Assembly: GCA_030426805.1 (NCBI GenBank)
Contig: JAUHXU010000006.1
Span: 1-64,000 of the forward strand
Reading direction: 5' to 3'
Source of the DNA: a bacterium
GTDB lineage: Bacteria > Planctomycetota > JAFGQW01
DNA length: 64,000 nucleotides
A program made the translations under genes and the position numbers. Position 1 is the first letter of the stretch. The number at the start of each line of letters is the position of its first letter. Under the pieces are notes generated by a model. The model was given only the letters and a program-made list of their open reading frames with translations. It was not told the origin of the DNA and did not search any database. This document shows positions 1 to 6,577 of this stretch, piece after piece.

Positions 1-72
1 GGCTGGAATGAGTCTGACAGCGTGTTCGTGACGGAGTCTGAGCTTGTTCGGTTCGCCGGCGCGGCCACCTAA
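1..72 (+). CDS. C-terminal end of an unknown cassette protein
   Basis: The frame is open from the window edge to a TAA at 70-72 that sits inside the left attC core. The 23 visible residues (GGWNESDSVFVTESELVRF is the first part) closely match residues near the end of the protein at 13229-13822 (GGWSESDSVLVTEAELSRF), also at DNA level. It is therefore the tail of a second copy of that family. Function unknown. The start lies outside the window. Confidence 0.8.
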   Translation, partial: GWNESDSVFVTESELVRFAGAAT

Positions 73-129
73 CCCGTGCTTGGAGACGGACGGGCCTTCG
101 GCCCGCCGCTCAAGCACATCCCGTTAGGC
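67..129 (+). repeat. attC site 1
   Basis: Left core ACCTAAC (67-73) and right core GTTAGGC (123-129). Inner arms GTGCTTGGAG and CTCAAGCAC pair with one unpaired G. A terminal hairpin GGGCC-TTC-GGCCC closes the site. Confidence 0.95.
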
Positions 130-142
130 CGACAGAGGGCAC

Positions 143-568
143 ATGGAAATAGAGCCGCAGGATCTCAGCCACTACTCATGCGAGTGTTGCGGCGACGACA
201 GTCACATCGCGCGCGGGTTCGTGCACGACGAAGACGGCAGCACGGCAGCCGCATACTTCGTGCACTGGACGCTTGGGAAAGTCGACACGCATGGGGCCAT
301 GTTCGATCTGATCGTCGGCAGGTGGGGAGAAGGCGCCTCAGCCGCGGACCGGAGCGCCGTGTCCCTCGCATTCCGCATCGGGCCGCAAGGCGGATTCATG
401 ATCGTGGACGCTGAGGGTCGTTCCGTCGCAGAGTCGGAGTTGGTCGGACACGTGCTCAGCCGCGAGGACGTGGTCAACACGCCCTTGGCGAAGCGCGTGT
501 TTGATATTGTGGACGCAATATGGCTGCAGGACTCGCGCATTGCGGAGATCGTGGAGTCGGCGGCCTAA
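143..568 (+). CDS. Conserved hypothetical protein with N-terminal CxCC motif
   Basis: 141 residues, soluble, no signal peptide. A CECC cluster near residue 13 and a central HWTLG...FDLIVGRWGEG stretch look like a real conserved fold; I recall similar uncharacterised bacterial proteins but cannot name the family. The start ATG is 14 bases after the right attC core, behind AGAGGG, which can serve as ribosome binding site. The stop TAA lies in the next left core. It is the only gene of its cassette. A metal site at the Cys cluster is possible but not shown. Confidence 0.8.
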   Translation: MEIEPQDLSHYSCECCGDDSHIARGFVHDEDGSTAAAYFVHWTLGKVDTHGAMFDLIVGRWGEGASAADRSAVSLAFRIGPQGGFMIVDAEGRSVAESELVGHVLSREDVVNTPLAKRVFDIVDAIWLQDSRIAEIVESAA

Positions 569-625
569 CCCGCGGTTGGAGACGGACGAGCCTTCGGCTC
601 GCCGCTCAACCGCATTCCGTTAGGT
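563..625 (+). repeat. attC site 2
   Basis: Cores GCCTAAC (563-569) and GTTAGGT (619-625). Arms GCGGTTGGAG and CTCAACCGC pair with one unpaired G. The tip is CGAGCC-TTC-GGCTCG. Confidence 0.95.
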
Positions 626-650
626 GCACCAAGAGACCATCTCCAAGAAG

Positions 651-679
651 TGGACGGGTTGAAGTCCTCCTGGTAGATT
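651..679 (+). promoter_or_regulatory. Own promoter of toxin-antitoxin cassette copy A
   Basis: TGGACG (651-656) and TAGATT (674-679) are 17 bases apart, with a TGG extension directly before the -10. The antitoxin ATG starts 7 bases after the -10, so the transcript may be leaderless. The same layout is kept in copy B. Confidence 0.55.
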
Positions 680-685
680 GAAGTC

Positions 686-904
686 ATGAACACAGGAGAC
701 GTAGTCAGCAGCGCGTTGCAGCTCTCGATCGCCAAGCGCGCGGAACTGGCGGCTGCTCTGCTCGCGAGCTTGGACGGGGAGCCGGACGAAGACGTTGAAG
801 CGGCGTGGGCTGCGGAGATCCAACGACGCGCCGACGCCGTTCGTTCCGGGCAAGCGAGCGGCCGTCCCTGGTCAGCTGTGCGCGACGATCTCGCCTCTCG
901 GTAA
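686..904 (+). CDS. Antitoxin of the addiction-module (Unstab_antitox-like) family, copy A
   Basis: 72 residues: a short helical protein (LSIAKRAELAAALLASLDG) followed by an acidic and Arg-rich C-terminus ending in RPWSAVRDDL. This matches the small antitoxins annotated 'putative addiction module component' (PF09720 type), which bind a RelE/ParE toxin and the operator. It precedes its toxin gene by 3 bases. It is almost identical to the antitoxin at 3154-3372. Here the partner toxin gene is frameshifted, so this antitoxin has no intact cognate inside its own cassette. Confidence 0.88.
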   Translation: MNTGDVVSSALQLSIAKRAELAAALLASLDGEPDEDVEAAWAAEIQRRADAVRSGQASGRPWSAVRDDLASR

Positions 905-907
905 GGG

Positions 908-1218
908 ATGAGCCTCGAGATCATCATCCTCGCGGACGCCGAAGAAGAACTGTCCGAGGCGCACGACCACTACGAACAGCAGCACCCCGGCTTGGGTAGC
1001 GAGTTTCGCTCGCGGTCGAGGAGGCCCTCGTCAAGCTCGCTGAAGGGACCTCGGTCCCGATGGCCGTACCGGGCGTCGATGACTCGGCGATTCGTAGGGT
1101 GTTCGTGAAGCGGTTTCTCTACGCGGTCGTCTTCATGGGGCACGACGAGGCTTGTTGGGTCCTCGCATTCGCACATCATCACCGGCGTCCCAGGTACTGG
1201 CGCGACCGAACGAAGTAA
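908..1218 (+). pseudogene. RelE/ParE-family toxin, copy A, frameshifted
   Basis: The first 34 codons match the intact toxin at 3375-3686, then a one-base deletion near 1008-1012 (TTTCGCTCGCGG against TTTCGACGCGCCG in copy B) throws the frame into a different, Ser/Arg-rich reading that ends at 1108. Downstream DNA still carries the old frame to TAA at 1216-1218. The intact family is a small mRNA interferase or gyrase-type toxin (PF05016 fold). The toxin is very likely inactive. Confidence 0.88.
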
Positions 1219-1238
1219 GAGCAGGGAGCCGACGAGGC

Positions 1239-1301
1239 ACCTAACCCGGGCTTGCAGACGGACGAGCCTTCGGCTCGCCGCTGAAGCCCAATCCGTTAGG
1301 T
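1239..1301 (+). repeat. attC site 3
   Basis: Cores ACCTAAC (1239-1245) and GTTAGGT (1295-1301). Arms GGGCTTGCAG and CTGAAGCCC pair with one unpaired G; they differ from site 2 on both sides, a compensatory change. Confidence 0.95.
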
Positions 1302-1322
1302 GCACCAGTATCGAGGAGATCC

Positions 1323-1928
1323 ATGAAGCGTCTCGGCGTTTGGTTTGGCTTGCTTCTGCTCCTCGGACTCTTGGCCGTGGTGGTGTCGAGACTCTGGCTT
1401 CTGATGCAGCCAATGTGGGCGTTCAACGCGGTATTCAGGCTCGAGTTCTTCTTTCTGTGTCCGTTGCTCGCCGTCACGGGTTGTGCACTTTGTTTCCAGC
1501 TGCGGACATGGCGGCGTCGCCTACCTTGCATGCTCGGTGTGATCGCGACTGCCGGAAGCCTCGTATTGCTTGGACACTACAACGTGCCGCTTCGCGTCGG
1601 CTTCTTGCTCAGTGAGTCTGAGTTGAGTCGCGTCGCCAATGCGGTGCGTGCCCAGCCGTTGACGCCTTACCGGGGGCGGGCCGGGTCGTACGAGATTCGG
1701 TCGACCCATCTGGCAGCAGACAACGCAGTCTTGTCGCTGACGGAAGGTGGTCTTTCCGGCTGGGGTTTCATCCACAGCATCGGCGTCGCAGCCCCCGAGA
1801 GCATCATCGCGGCAGCTCATGAGTCGAAGCGGCGCGGCTACGAGCATGACGTAGCCGTAGCGCGACTGGGCGCCGGATGGTACGTCTACTACTCGCGTTA
1901 TGTGTCCGTGAAGGTGTGGTGGAGTTGA
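1323..1928 (+). CDS. Membrane protein of unknown function (cassette)
   Basis: 201 residues. Three hydrophobic segments (about 4-28, 36-58 and 66-84) form an N-terminal membrane domain; the rest is a soluble domain of about 110 residues ending in RLGAGWYVYYSR. The same architecture, with a final Gly-x-Trp-Tyr motif, appears in the cassette proteins at 7501 and 19217, so I place it with them in a loose family. Start ATG follows GAGGAGATCC, a good ribosome binding site. Function unknown. Confidence 0.8.
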   Translation: MKRLGVWFGLLLLLGLLAVVVSRLWLLMQPMWAFNAVFRLEFFFLCPLLAVTGCALCFQLRTWRRRLPCMLGVIATAGSLVLLGHYNVPLRVGFLLSESELSRVANAVRAQPLTPYRGRAGSYEIRSTHLAADNAVLSLTEGGLSGWGFIHSIGVAAPESIIAAAHESKRRGYEHDVAVARLGAGWYVYYSRYVSVKVWWS

Positions 1929-1941
1929 GCCGCCGGGCGGC

Positions 1942-2004
1942 ACCTAACCCGCGCTTGGAGACGGACGGGCCTTCGCCTCGCCGCTCAACCGCATTCCGTT
2001 AGGC
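1942..2004 (+). repeat. attC site 4
   Basis: Cores ACCTAAC (1942-1948) and GTTAGGC (1998-2004). The inner arms carry one mismatch more than sites 1-3. Confidence 0.93.
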
Positions 2005-2029
2005 ATACAGGGACTCGTGCACTTCGATG

Positions 2030-2058
2030 TTGGCATGGCTGCGTCGCAGGGTTACGAT
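2030..2058 (+). promoter_or_regulatory. Promoter of the second toxin-antitoxin cassette
   Basis: TTGGCA (2030-2035), a 17-base spacer and TACGAT (2053-2058) match the sigma-70 consensus in 9 of 12 positions. The antitoxin ATG at 2065 follows 6 bases after the -10, again compatible with a leaderless message. Confidence 0.6.
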
Positions 2059-2064
2059 AGTTGC

Positions 2065-2283
2065 ATGAGCCCCGACCTCAACATCTCCGCACTCAGCGCA
2101 GCGGATCGCCTGCGACTCATCGAGCAGCTTTGGGAGAGCCTGAGCGAGCATCCGTCCCAAGTCCCAGTCACGGATGCGCAGAGAGCGGAGCTTGAGCGCC
2201 GGCTGGATGAAGTCGATGCGGGTGCGGTGGCCGGCATCCCCTGGGACGAAGTTCTCCGCCAGATCCGCGACCGTCACAAGTGA
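2065..2283 (+). CDS. Antitoxin of the addiction-module family (pair 2)
   Basis: 72 residues with the signature LSAADRLRLIEQLWESL near the N-terminus and GIPWDEVLRQI at the C-terminus, typical of the TIGR02574/PF09720 antitoxins. An upstream in-frame start at 2017 exists, but the ATG at 2065 fits family length and the promoter position. The stop overlaps the toxin start by 4 bases (GTGA), so translation is coupled. The pair is one cassette between attC sites 4 and 5. Confidence 0.88.
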   Translation: MSPDLNISALSAADRLRLIEQLWESLSEHPSQVPVTDAQRAELERRLDEVDAGAVAGIPWDEVLRQIRDRHK

Positions 2284-2573
2284 TCGGGCTGCGGTTCCGG
2301 CCGGCCGCGTCGGCGGACGTCGATGACGCGTACGTCTGGTACGAATCGCAAGAGCGGGGGCTCGGCGAGAGGTTCCTCGGGGAGCTTGGGTCGACGTTGG
2401 AAGCGATCGCCGAGAATCCTCGCCGCTTCCCAGTCATGCTCCGCAACACCCGTCGTGCCCTCGTTCGGCGATTCCCGTATGGCGTGTTCTTCCGAGTCCT
2501 CGATGACGGAGTGCTTGTCGTCGCTTGCTTCCACGCGAGTCGCGACCCGCAGCGGTGGGGCGAGCGGACGTGA
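2280..2573 (+). CDS. RelE/ParE-family toxin (pair 2)
   Basis: 97 residues starting with GTG. LRFRPAASADVDDAYVWYE, LGERFLGEL and RRALVRRFPYGVFFRV follow the ParE/RelE pattern: N-terminal helices, a basic strand with RRFPYG and a C-terminal RDPQRW. Members either inhibit gyrase or cleave mRNA on the ribosome; which one cannot be told here. The gene is intact and directly coupled to its antitoxin. In integron arrays such pairs are thought to stabilise the array. Confidence 0.9.
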   Translation: MIGLRFRPAASADVDDAYVWYESQERGLGERFLGELGSTLEAIAENPRRFPVMLRNTRRALVRRFPYGVFFRVLDDGVLVVACFHASRDPQRWGERT

Positions 2574-2574
2574 T

Positions 2575-2637
2575 GCCCAACCCGCGGTTCGAGACGGACG
2601 AGGCTTCGCCTCGCCGCTGAACCGCAATCCGTTAGAC
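2575..2637 (+). repeat. attC site 5
   Basis: Cores GCCCAAC (2575-2581) and GTTAGAC (2631-2637). Arms GCGGTTCGAG and CTGAACCGC pair with one unpaired G, showing another compensatory change. Confidence 0.94.
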
Positions 2638-2653
2638 GGACAGAATCAGGGGC

Positions 2654-3025
2654 ATGAGTCAAACGGGCGCAGTCACTCCAGAACTCAAGGGTGCCGACTG
2701 CTTCGATCACGATCCGATTGACCAGTGGGAACCGGACCACGAGTCTGTGTACTATTGGCTCACGCTGCACGTTGGCCCGCCCGGCACGGACGCTGCCGAT
2801 CTGTATCAGGTGCCTGTCTGCACGCATCCGGGGTTGCAGGAGTGGAAACAAGCCCGCTCCACGTCTGAGCACGAGGTGGAACCGATTGTCCTTGCCAAGT
2901 ACTCGTGGCGTGGTGTCATGGATGCGGTGCAGGAGCGCCTGGCTTCCTGCCGGGGCCACGACTGGCTTGACGTGCAAGGCAAGCTCCGGCGTTGTCTTGC
3001 GTGGGAGTACGAAGCGTACAGTTGA
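2654..3025 (+). CDS. Imm8-like immunity protein
   Basis: 123 residues. The order YYWLTLHVGPPG, then YQVPVCTHPGL, then a C-terminal HDWLDVQGKLRR and WEYEAY follows the Imm8 immunity proteins (PF15586), which I know as VGPxGxxG...VCTPxWL...WxEVxxKL...WEFEDY. Those proteins neutralise polymorphic toxins delivered by competitors. No toxin gene is nearby; it stands alone in its cassette, as orphan immunity genes often do. Assignment is by motif memory, not search. Confidence 0.7.
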   Translation: MSQTGAVTPELKGADCFDHDPIDQWEPDHESVYYWLTLHVGPPGTDAADLYQVPVCTHPGLQEWKQARSTSEHEVEPIVLAKYSWRGVMDAVQERLASCRGHDWLDVQGKLRRCLAWEYEAYS

Positions 3026-3030
3026 AGGCC

Positions 3031-3093
3031 GTCCAACCCGCGGTTCGAGACGAACGAGACTTCGCCTCGCCGCTCAACCGCATTCCGTTAGGT
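3031..3093 (+). repeat. attC site 6
   Basis: Cores GTCCAAC (3031-3037) and GTTAGGT (3087-3093). The hairpin tip is weaker than elsewhere (ACGAGACTTCGCCTCG). Confidence 0.93.
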
Positions 3094-3118
3094 GCACCAA
3101 GAGACCCTGTCCAAGAAG

Positions 3119-3147
3119 TGGACGGGTTGAACTCCTCCTGGTAGATT
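3119..3147 (+). promoter_or_regulatory. Own promoter of toxin-antitoxin cassette copy B
   Basis: TGGACG (3119-3124) and TAGATT (3142-3147), 17-base spacer, identical to copy A. The antitoxin ATG follows 6 bases after the -10. Confidence 0.55.
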
Positions 3148-3153
3148 GAAGTC

Positions 3154-3372
3154 ATGAACACAGGAGACGTAGTCAGCAACGCGTTGCAGCTCTCGATCGC
3201 CAAGCGCGCGGAACTTGCGGCTGCTCTGCTCGCGAGTTTGGACGGGGAGCCGGACGAAGACGTTGAAGCGGCGTGGGCTGCGGAGATCCAGCGCCGCGCC
3301 GACGCCGTTCGTTCCGGGCAAGCGAGCGGCCGTCCCTGGTCAGCTGTGCGCGACGATCTCGCCTCCCGGTAG
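3154..3372 (+). CDS. Antitoxin of the addiction-module family, copy B
   Basis: 72 residues, differing from copy A only at Asn for Ser in the first ten residues (VVSNALQ against VVSSALQ). It ends in TAG, 2 bases before the toxin ATG. Together with the next gene it forms an intact pair. The cassette is exactly as long as copy A (676 bases between recombination points), because one insertion and one deletion in copy A cancel out. Confidence 0.9.
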   Translation: MNTGDVVSNALQLSIAKRAELAAALLASLDGEPDEDVEAAWAAEIQRRADAVRSGQASGRPWSAVRDDLASR

Positions 3373-3374
3373 GG

Positions 3375-3686
3375 ATGAGCCTCGAGATCATCATCCTCGC
3401 GGACGCCGAGGAAGAACTGTCTGAGGCGCACGACCACTACGACCAGCAGCACCCCGGCTTGGGTAGCGAGTTTCGACGCGCCGTCGAGGAGACCCTCGTC
3501 AGGCTCGCTGAGGGGACCTCGGTCCCGATGGCCGTCCCGGGCGTCGACGACTCGGCGATTCGTAGGGTGTTCGTGAAGCGGTTTCCCTACGCGGTCGTCT
3601 TCATGGCGCACGACGAGGCTTGTTGGGTCCTCGCATTCGCACATCATCACCGGCGTCCCAGGTACTGGCGCGACCGAACGAAGTAA
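3375..3686 (+). CDS. RelE/ParE-family toxin, copy B (intact)
   Basis: 103 residues. The order IIILADAEEELSEAHDHY, LGSEFRRAVEETL, IRRVFVKRFPYAVVF and HRRPRYWRDR fits the RelE/ParE fold (PF05016). It is the intact counterpart of the broken gene at 908. Start ATG overlaps nothing but lies 2 bases behind the antitoxin stop, with no separate ribosome site, so translation is probably coupled. Target, ribosome-bound mRNA or gyrase, is not decidable. Confidence 0.9.
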   Translation: MSLEIIILADAEEELSEAHDHYDQQHPGLGSEFRRAVEETLVRLAEGTSVPMAVPGVDDSAIRRVFVKRFPYAVVFMAHDEACWVLAFAHHHRRPRYWRDRTK

Positions 3687-3706
3687 GAACAGGGAGCCGA
3701 CGAGGC

Positions 3707-3769
3707 GCCTAACCCGCGGTTGGAGACGGACGAGCCTTCGGCTCGCCGCTCAAGCCCATTCCGTTAGGT
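3707..3769 (+). repeat. attC site 7
   Basis: Cores GCCTAAC (3707-3713) and GTTAGGT (3763-3769). Terminal hairpin CGAGCC-TTC-GGCTCG. Confidence 0.94.
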
Positions 3770-3779
3770 GGACAGAGGC

Positions 3780-4277
3780 ATGTTCCAGTACAGAGTGACC
3801 AAGTACGATCCGGCTTACCGAGACCAGTCTGGCCGCTACACCAGAGACGACTGGATCATGTTCGGCCAGGTCGGCCAAGAGTGCGGCGGCACAGTCTTGA
3901 CCCTGGGCGAGTACGAGTGGGTTGAGAGTGCATACATCGACAGCGCGCTCGCATTCCTGCGCGAAGCGGGGATCGGTTCGCTGGTTGCTCAAGGCGTCGA
4001 GAATTCGAGCGGTTCCAGTTCTGCGCTACAGGAAGGCGCTCGCGTTGCGCTGCGAGAACTGCCTGACGTCATGCGCCGCATCTTGCGAGAAGAGTTTTGG
4101 TGCAGGTTGGAGGCGCCGGGCGCTTTCGTCCGTTTCGGCCACGACTACTACATGTATATTGGTGTGCCAGAGGCCTGCAAGTCGGCGTGCGAGTTCGCTC
4201 GCGAGCGAGCGCTCTTTGTGGAGCCCTTCGAGTCGCCATATCGCGAAGACGGAGGTCCGCACGAGGAGGCCAGCTAA
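3780..4277 (+). CDS. Conserved hypothetical protein (cassette)
   Basis: 165 residues, soluble. It begins FQYRVTKYDP and has a central LTLGEYEWVESAYIDSAL, then REEFWCRLE and HDYYMYIGV. I recall this pattern from uncharacterised proteins in other bacteria but know no function. A GTG at 3768 inside the attC core would add four residues; ATG 3780 is preferred because AGAGG precedes it. The TAA is part of the next left core. Confidence 0.78.
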   Translation: MFQYRVTKYDPAYRDQSGRYTRDDWIMFGQVGQECGGTVLTLGEYEWVESAYIDSALAFLREAGIGSLVAQGVENSSGSSSALQEGARVALRELPDVMRRILREEFWCRLEAPGAFVRFGHDYYMYIGVPEACKSACEFARERALFVEPFESPYREDGGPHEEAS

Positions 4278-4336
4278 CCCGCGCTTGGAGACGGACGGGG
4301 CCTTCGGCCCTGCCGCTGAACCGCAATCCGTTAGAC
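4272..4336 (+). repeat. attC site 8
   Basis: Cores AGCTAAC (4272-4278, one mismatch to consensus) and GTTAGAC (4330-4336). The site is 65 bp because the tip is one pair longer. Confidence 0.92.
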
Positions 4337-4389
4337 GTACAGGATCTCGTACTCGACGATCCCGCGCCGACGCGTCGTATCGCGCGCTG

Positions 4390-4398
4390 TGGTATACT
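4390..4398 (+). promoter_or_regulatory. Extended -10 of the third-type toxin-antitoxin cassette
   Basis: TGG followed by TATACT at 4393-4398, 26 bases before the antitoxin ATG. No convincing -35 is seen, which an extended -10 can tolerate. Confidence 0.4.
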
Positions 4399-4424
4399 CG
4401 CCTCCGGCGCGGAAGGACACGCAG

Positions 4425-4664
4425 ATGACGACGATACCGCTACCCCCGCCGGGGTTTGATTCGCTCTCGACTGCTGAGCAGATCGAGTACCTTCAGTCCC
4501 TGTGGGAGCGCGTCGCGGCGGATCCGGGCAGGGTGCCAGTTCCGGATTGGCATCGCGAGGTGCTCAAGGAGCGCCTCGCGTCGCTTCGCGACAATCCGCA
4601 GGCAGGGGTCCCGTGGAGCGAAGTCCGGGAGAGGATCGAAGAGAAGCTTCCGCTATCGTCCTAA
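4425..4664 (+). CDS. Antitoxin of the addiction-module family (pair 4)
   Basis: 79 residues: a Pro-rich lead (TTIPLPPPGF) then LSTAEQIEYLQSLWERV and GVPWSEVRERIEEKL, the family signature. The ATG at 4425 is chosen over an upstream ATG at 4389 because that one lies across the putative -10. The reading frame is intact, but the partner toxin downstream is dead, so the cassette now carries only the antidote. Confidence 0.83.
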   Translation: MTTIPLPPPGFDSLSTAEQIEYLQSLWERVAADPGRVPVPDWHREVLKERLASLRDNPQAGVPWSEVRERIEEKLPLSS

Positions 4665-4670
4665 CGAGCG

Positions 4671-4978
4671 GTGAGCCTCTCTGTCGTCGTACAGCCGGAT
4701 GCGAGCCTGGATGTTGAGGAAGCGGCTCTGTGATACGAGACCGAGAGCGCTGGTCTGGGTGCGCGGTTCCTCGACGGTCTTGAACAGCTCTTTGAGCGTA
4801 TCGGCGAAGCCCACGTCAGTTTCCAGTGATTGAAGAGCCCGTGCGCCGAGGTCTCATGCGTCGTTTCCCGTTCGGCGTCTACTTCGTACACGAGAACGAG
4901 GTCGTTCACGTCATTGCCGTGCTGCATCTCAGTCGGCGGCCTGGCGGCTGGAGAGACAGGCTGCGGGGCGATGTCTAA
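4671..4978 (+). pseudogene. RelE/ParE-family toxin with nonsense and frameshift
   Basis: From GTG 4671 the frame reads VSLSVVVQPDASLDVEEAAL and then hits TGA at 4731 where the family has Trp (LWYE). After about 30 more codons (LGARFLDGLEQLFERIG) the frame shifts near 4815-4828; the second frame continues VIEEPVRRGLMRRFPFGVYF to TAA 4976-4978 in the attC core. Two independent lesions mean a true pseudogene. The start is 6 bases after the antitoxin stop. Confidence 0.87.
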
Positions 4979-5035
4979 CCCGCGGTTGGAGACGGACGAG
5001 CCTTCGGCTCGCCGCTCAAGCCCATTCCGTTAGGC
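4973..5035 (+). repeat. attC site 9
   Basis: Cores GTCTAAC (4973-4979) and GTTAGGC (5029-5035). Same tip as sites 2 and 7. Confidence 0.94.
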
Positions 5036-5043
5036 GTACAGAG

Positions 5044-5511
5044 ATGAACGTCGACAGCCTTCAGGCTCTCGGTATCGAGCGCCGCCCGTGTTCCCCTGAG
5101 GTCGTGCAAGAGCAACTGCTGTCCTTCGTAGAGGCTTTCGTGATGCCTTCCTTTCGCGTGCGCGCACGCAACCTCGTTCAGCGACCTGGGCGCAAGGACT
5201 GGACGCAGGTTTCGTCGCTTCTTCGGGAGAGGCTGGACCCAGCGGCCTGCAAGACTTGCGACGATCAGAGCCGTCCGGGTGATTGGCCGGCGAAGTTCGA
5301 TCAAGCCGGCGTGTATCTCGCGAGCTTCCGTGACGGGTTCGAGATGAGCCTCTCGGAAGCGTCGCAGCTTTCCCTCTACAACATCGAGGACGCCGTGTTT
5401 ACGATCATGCCCGGGCGCTTGGCGGCCTTCATGCACCACGAGTGGGGCGTGTGGTTCTGCGAGACGCCTAACCCTCGGTTGCCGACGGACCGGGCTTCGC
5501 CCGGCCGCTGA
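5044..5511 (+). CDS. Hypothetical protein whose C-terminus runs into attC
   Basis: 155 residues, no signal or membrane segment, unrecognised. ATG follows ACAGAG, 8 bases after the right core. Unlike its neighbours it does not use the TAA in the left core: the frame passes through and stops at TGA 5509-5511 inside the attC, so the last 15 or so residues (from NPRLPTDRASPGR) are encoded by the recombination site. A CKTCDD stretch near residue 70 might bind metal. Confidence 0.72.
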   Translation: MNVDSLQALGIERRPCSPEVVQEQLLSFVEAFVMPSFRVRARNLVQRPGRKDWTQVSSLLRERLDPAACKTCDDQSRPGDWPAKFDQAGVYLASFRDGFEMSLSEASQLSLYNIEDAVFTIMPGRLAAFMHHEWGVWFCETPNPRLPTDRASPGR

Positions 5512-5528
5512 AGCACATCCCGTGAGGC
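5466..5528 (+). repeat. attC site 10
   Basis: Cores GCCTAAC (5466-5472) and GTGAGGC (5522-5528). The right core has lost the second T of GTT, which should lower recombination. Confidence 0.88.
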
Positions 5529-5560
5529 GGAGAGTGGACCGGACAGAGCGCTCGAAAGGG

Positions 5561-6010
5561 ATGAGCATCGTGGCAAGAGCATCGAAGAAGAAAGCCGCAC
5601 CCTCGAAGGCCAAACTTCTGTTTGGTGGTAATCCTCAAGTACCCAAGGGGGATGGTGAAGCCCCGGTGCGGGCATACATCGCTGCCATGCCTGGCTGGAA
5701 GAAAAAGGTCGGCCGGCATCTCGACGCTCTCATCGAGGGAACAGTGCCCGGTGTTCGCAAAGCCGTCAGATGGAACACACCGTTCTACGGCGTCGAGGGC
5801 CAGGGGTGGTTCCTCGCCATCCACTGCTACACGAAGTACGTCCAAGTCACCTTTCTGCACGGGGAGAAACTGCACCCACCTCCCCCAAAGAAGTCGAAGC
5901 AGAAGAGCGTTCGCTACCTGGATATTCACGAGGACTTCGACCTCGACGATGAGGCCTTGGCAGATTGGATCAGGCAAGCTTCCAGCATCCCAGGCGAGTC
6001 GTTGTTCTAG
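5561..6010 (+). CDS. DUF1801 domain protein
   Basis: 149 residues: a Lys/Ala-rich start, then MPGWKKKVGRHLDALIEG, VRWNTPFYG, FLAIHCYTKYVQVTFLHG and RYLDIHEDFDLDDEALADWI, the layout of DUF1801 (YdhG/Fra-like, PF08818). Some members bind iron (frataxin-like); the function in this genome is unknown. ATG 5561 with GAAAGGG upstream is chosen over the GTG at 5522 that lies in the attC core. Confidence 0.85.
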   Translation: MSIVARASKKKAAPSKAKLLFGGNPQVPKGDGEAPVRAYIAAMPGWKKKVGRHLDALIEGTVPGVRKAVRWNTPFYGVEGQGWFLAIHCYTKYVQVTFLHGEKLHPPPPKKSKQKSVRYLDIHEDFDLDDEALADWIRQASSIPGESLF

Positions 6011-6061
6011 CAGGTGCTTCATGACGCCCCCAACTCGCATGGGCGTCGTGCGACGATGACC

Positions 6062-6126
6062 GCCTAACCCGCGATTGGAGACGGACGGAGTCTTCGGCCC
6101 CGCCGCTCAACCGCATTCCGCGAGGC
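6062..6126 (+). repeat. attC site 11
   Basis: Left core GCCTAAC (6062-6068) is perfect; right core has become GCGAGGC (6120-6126). 65 bp. Confidence 0.87.
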
Positions 6127-6146
6127 ACGACCATGGACCTCGATTC

Positions 6147-6491
6147 ATGTTCCTTGGACTTTGGATCATCGCGCAGGTTGTGAGCCTCGTGTTCGTGATG
6201 AACACGCTGCGCGTGTGTCGCGACCACTGGTGGGTGTGGTTCGCTATCTGCACCGCAGCGTTTGTTCCGCCACCGGTGTCGCTCGGATTCTGGACAGACG
6301 CACTACCGAGCGGATCATACGTTGTGCGAGACGTCTTTCAGTCACTCAGCGTGGTCGCTGTCCTTGCCGCGATGCTGCTTGCGGTAGTTTCACCAGTTCG
6401 TTCGCCCAAGTGGGCATCCTTGTCTGGGCGCGCCGCGTGCGTAGCGGCAGCGGTTCTCGCAACGTCCTCGTCACCGTTGTGTAGAATGTAG
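6147..6491 (+). CDS. Small integral membrane protein (cassette)
   Basis: 114 residues with four hydrophobic stretches (about 2-20, 28-48, 66-83, 91-107). Unrecognised. The frame is open from 6075, inside the attC, but ATG 6147 starts exactly at the first membrane segment. It is the sole gene of its cassette. Confidence 0.7.
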   Translation: MFLGLWIIAQVVSLVFVMNTLRVCRDHWWVWFAICTAAFVPPPVSLGFWTDALPSGSYVVRDVFQSLSVVAVLAAMLLAVVSPVRSPKWASLSGRAACVAAAVLATSSSPLCRM

Positions 6492-6501
6492 CCGAAGGGC
6501 G

Positions 6502-6564
6502 GCCTAACCCGTGCGTGCAGTTGGACCGGGCTTCGCTCGGCCGCTGAAGCGCATACCGTTGGAC
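6502..6564 (+). repeat. attC site 12
   Basis: Cores GCCTAAC (6502-6508) and GTTGGAC (6558-6564). Tip CCGGGC-TTC-GCTCGG carries one mismatch. Confidence 0.92.
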
Positions 6565-6577
6565 GGACAGGAGAAGC

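Noticed and set aside
4731..4733. TGA in the toxin at 4671 considered as a selenocysteine codon
   Set aside because: The residue expected there is Trp, not Cys, and a separate frameshift follows, so decay explains it.
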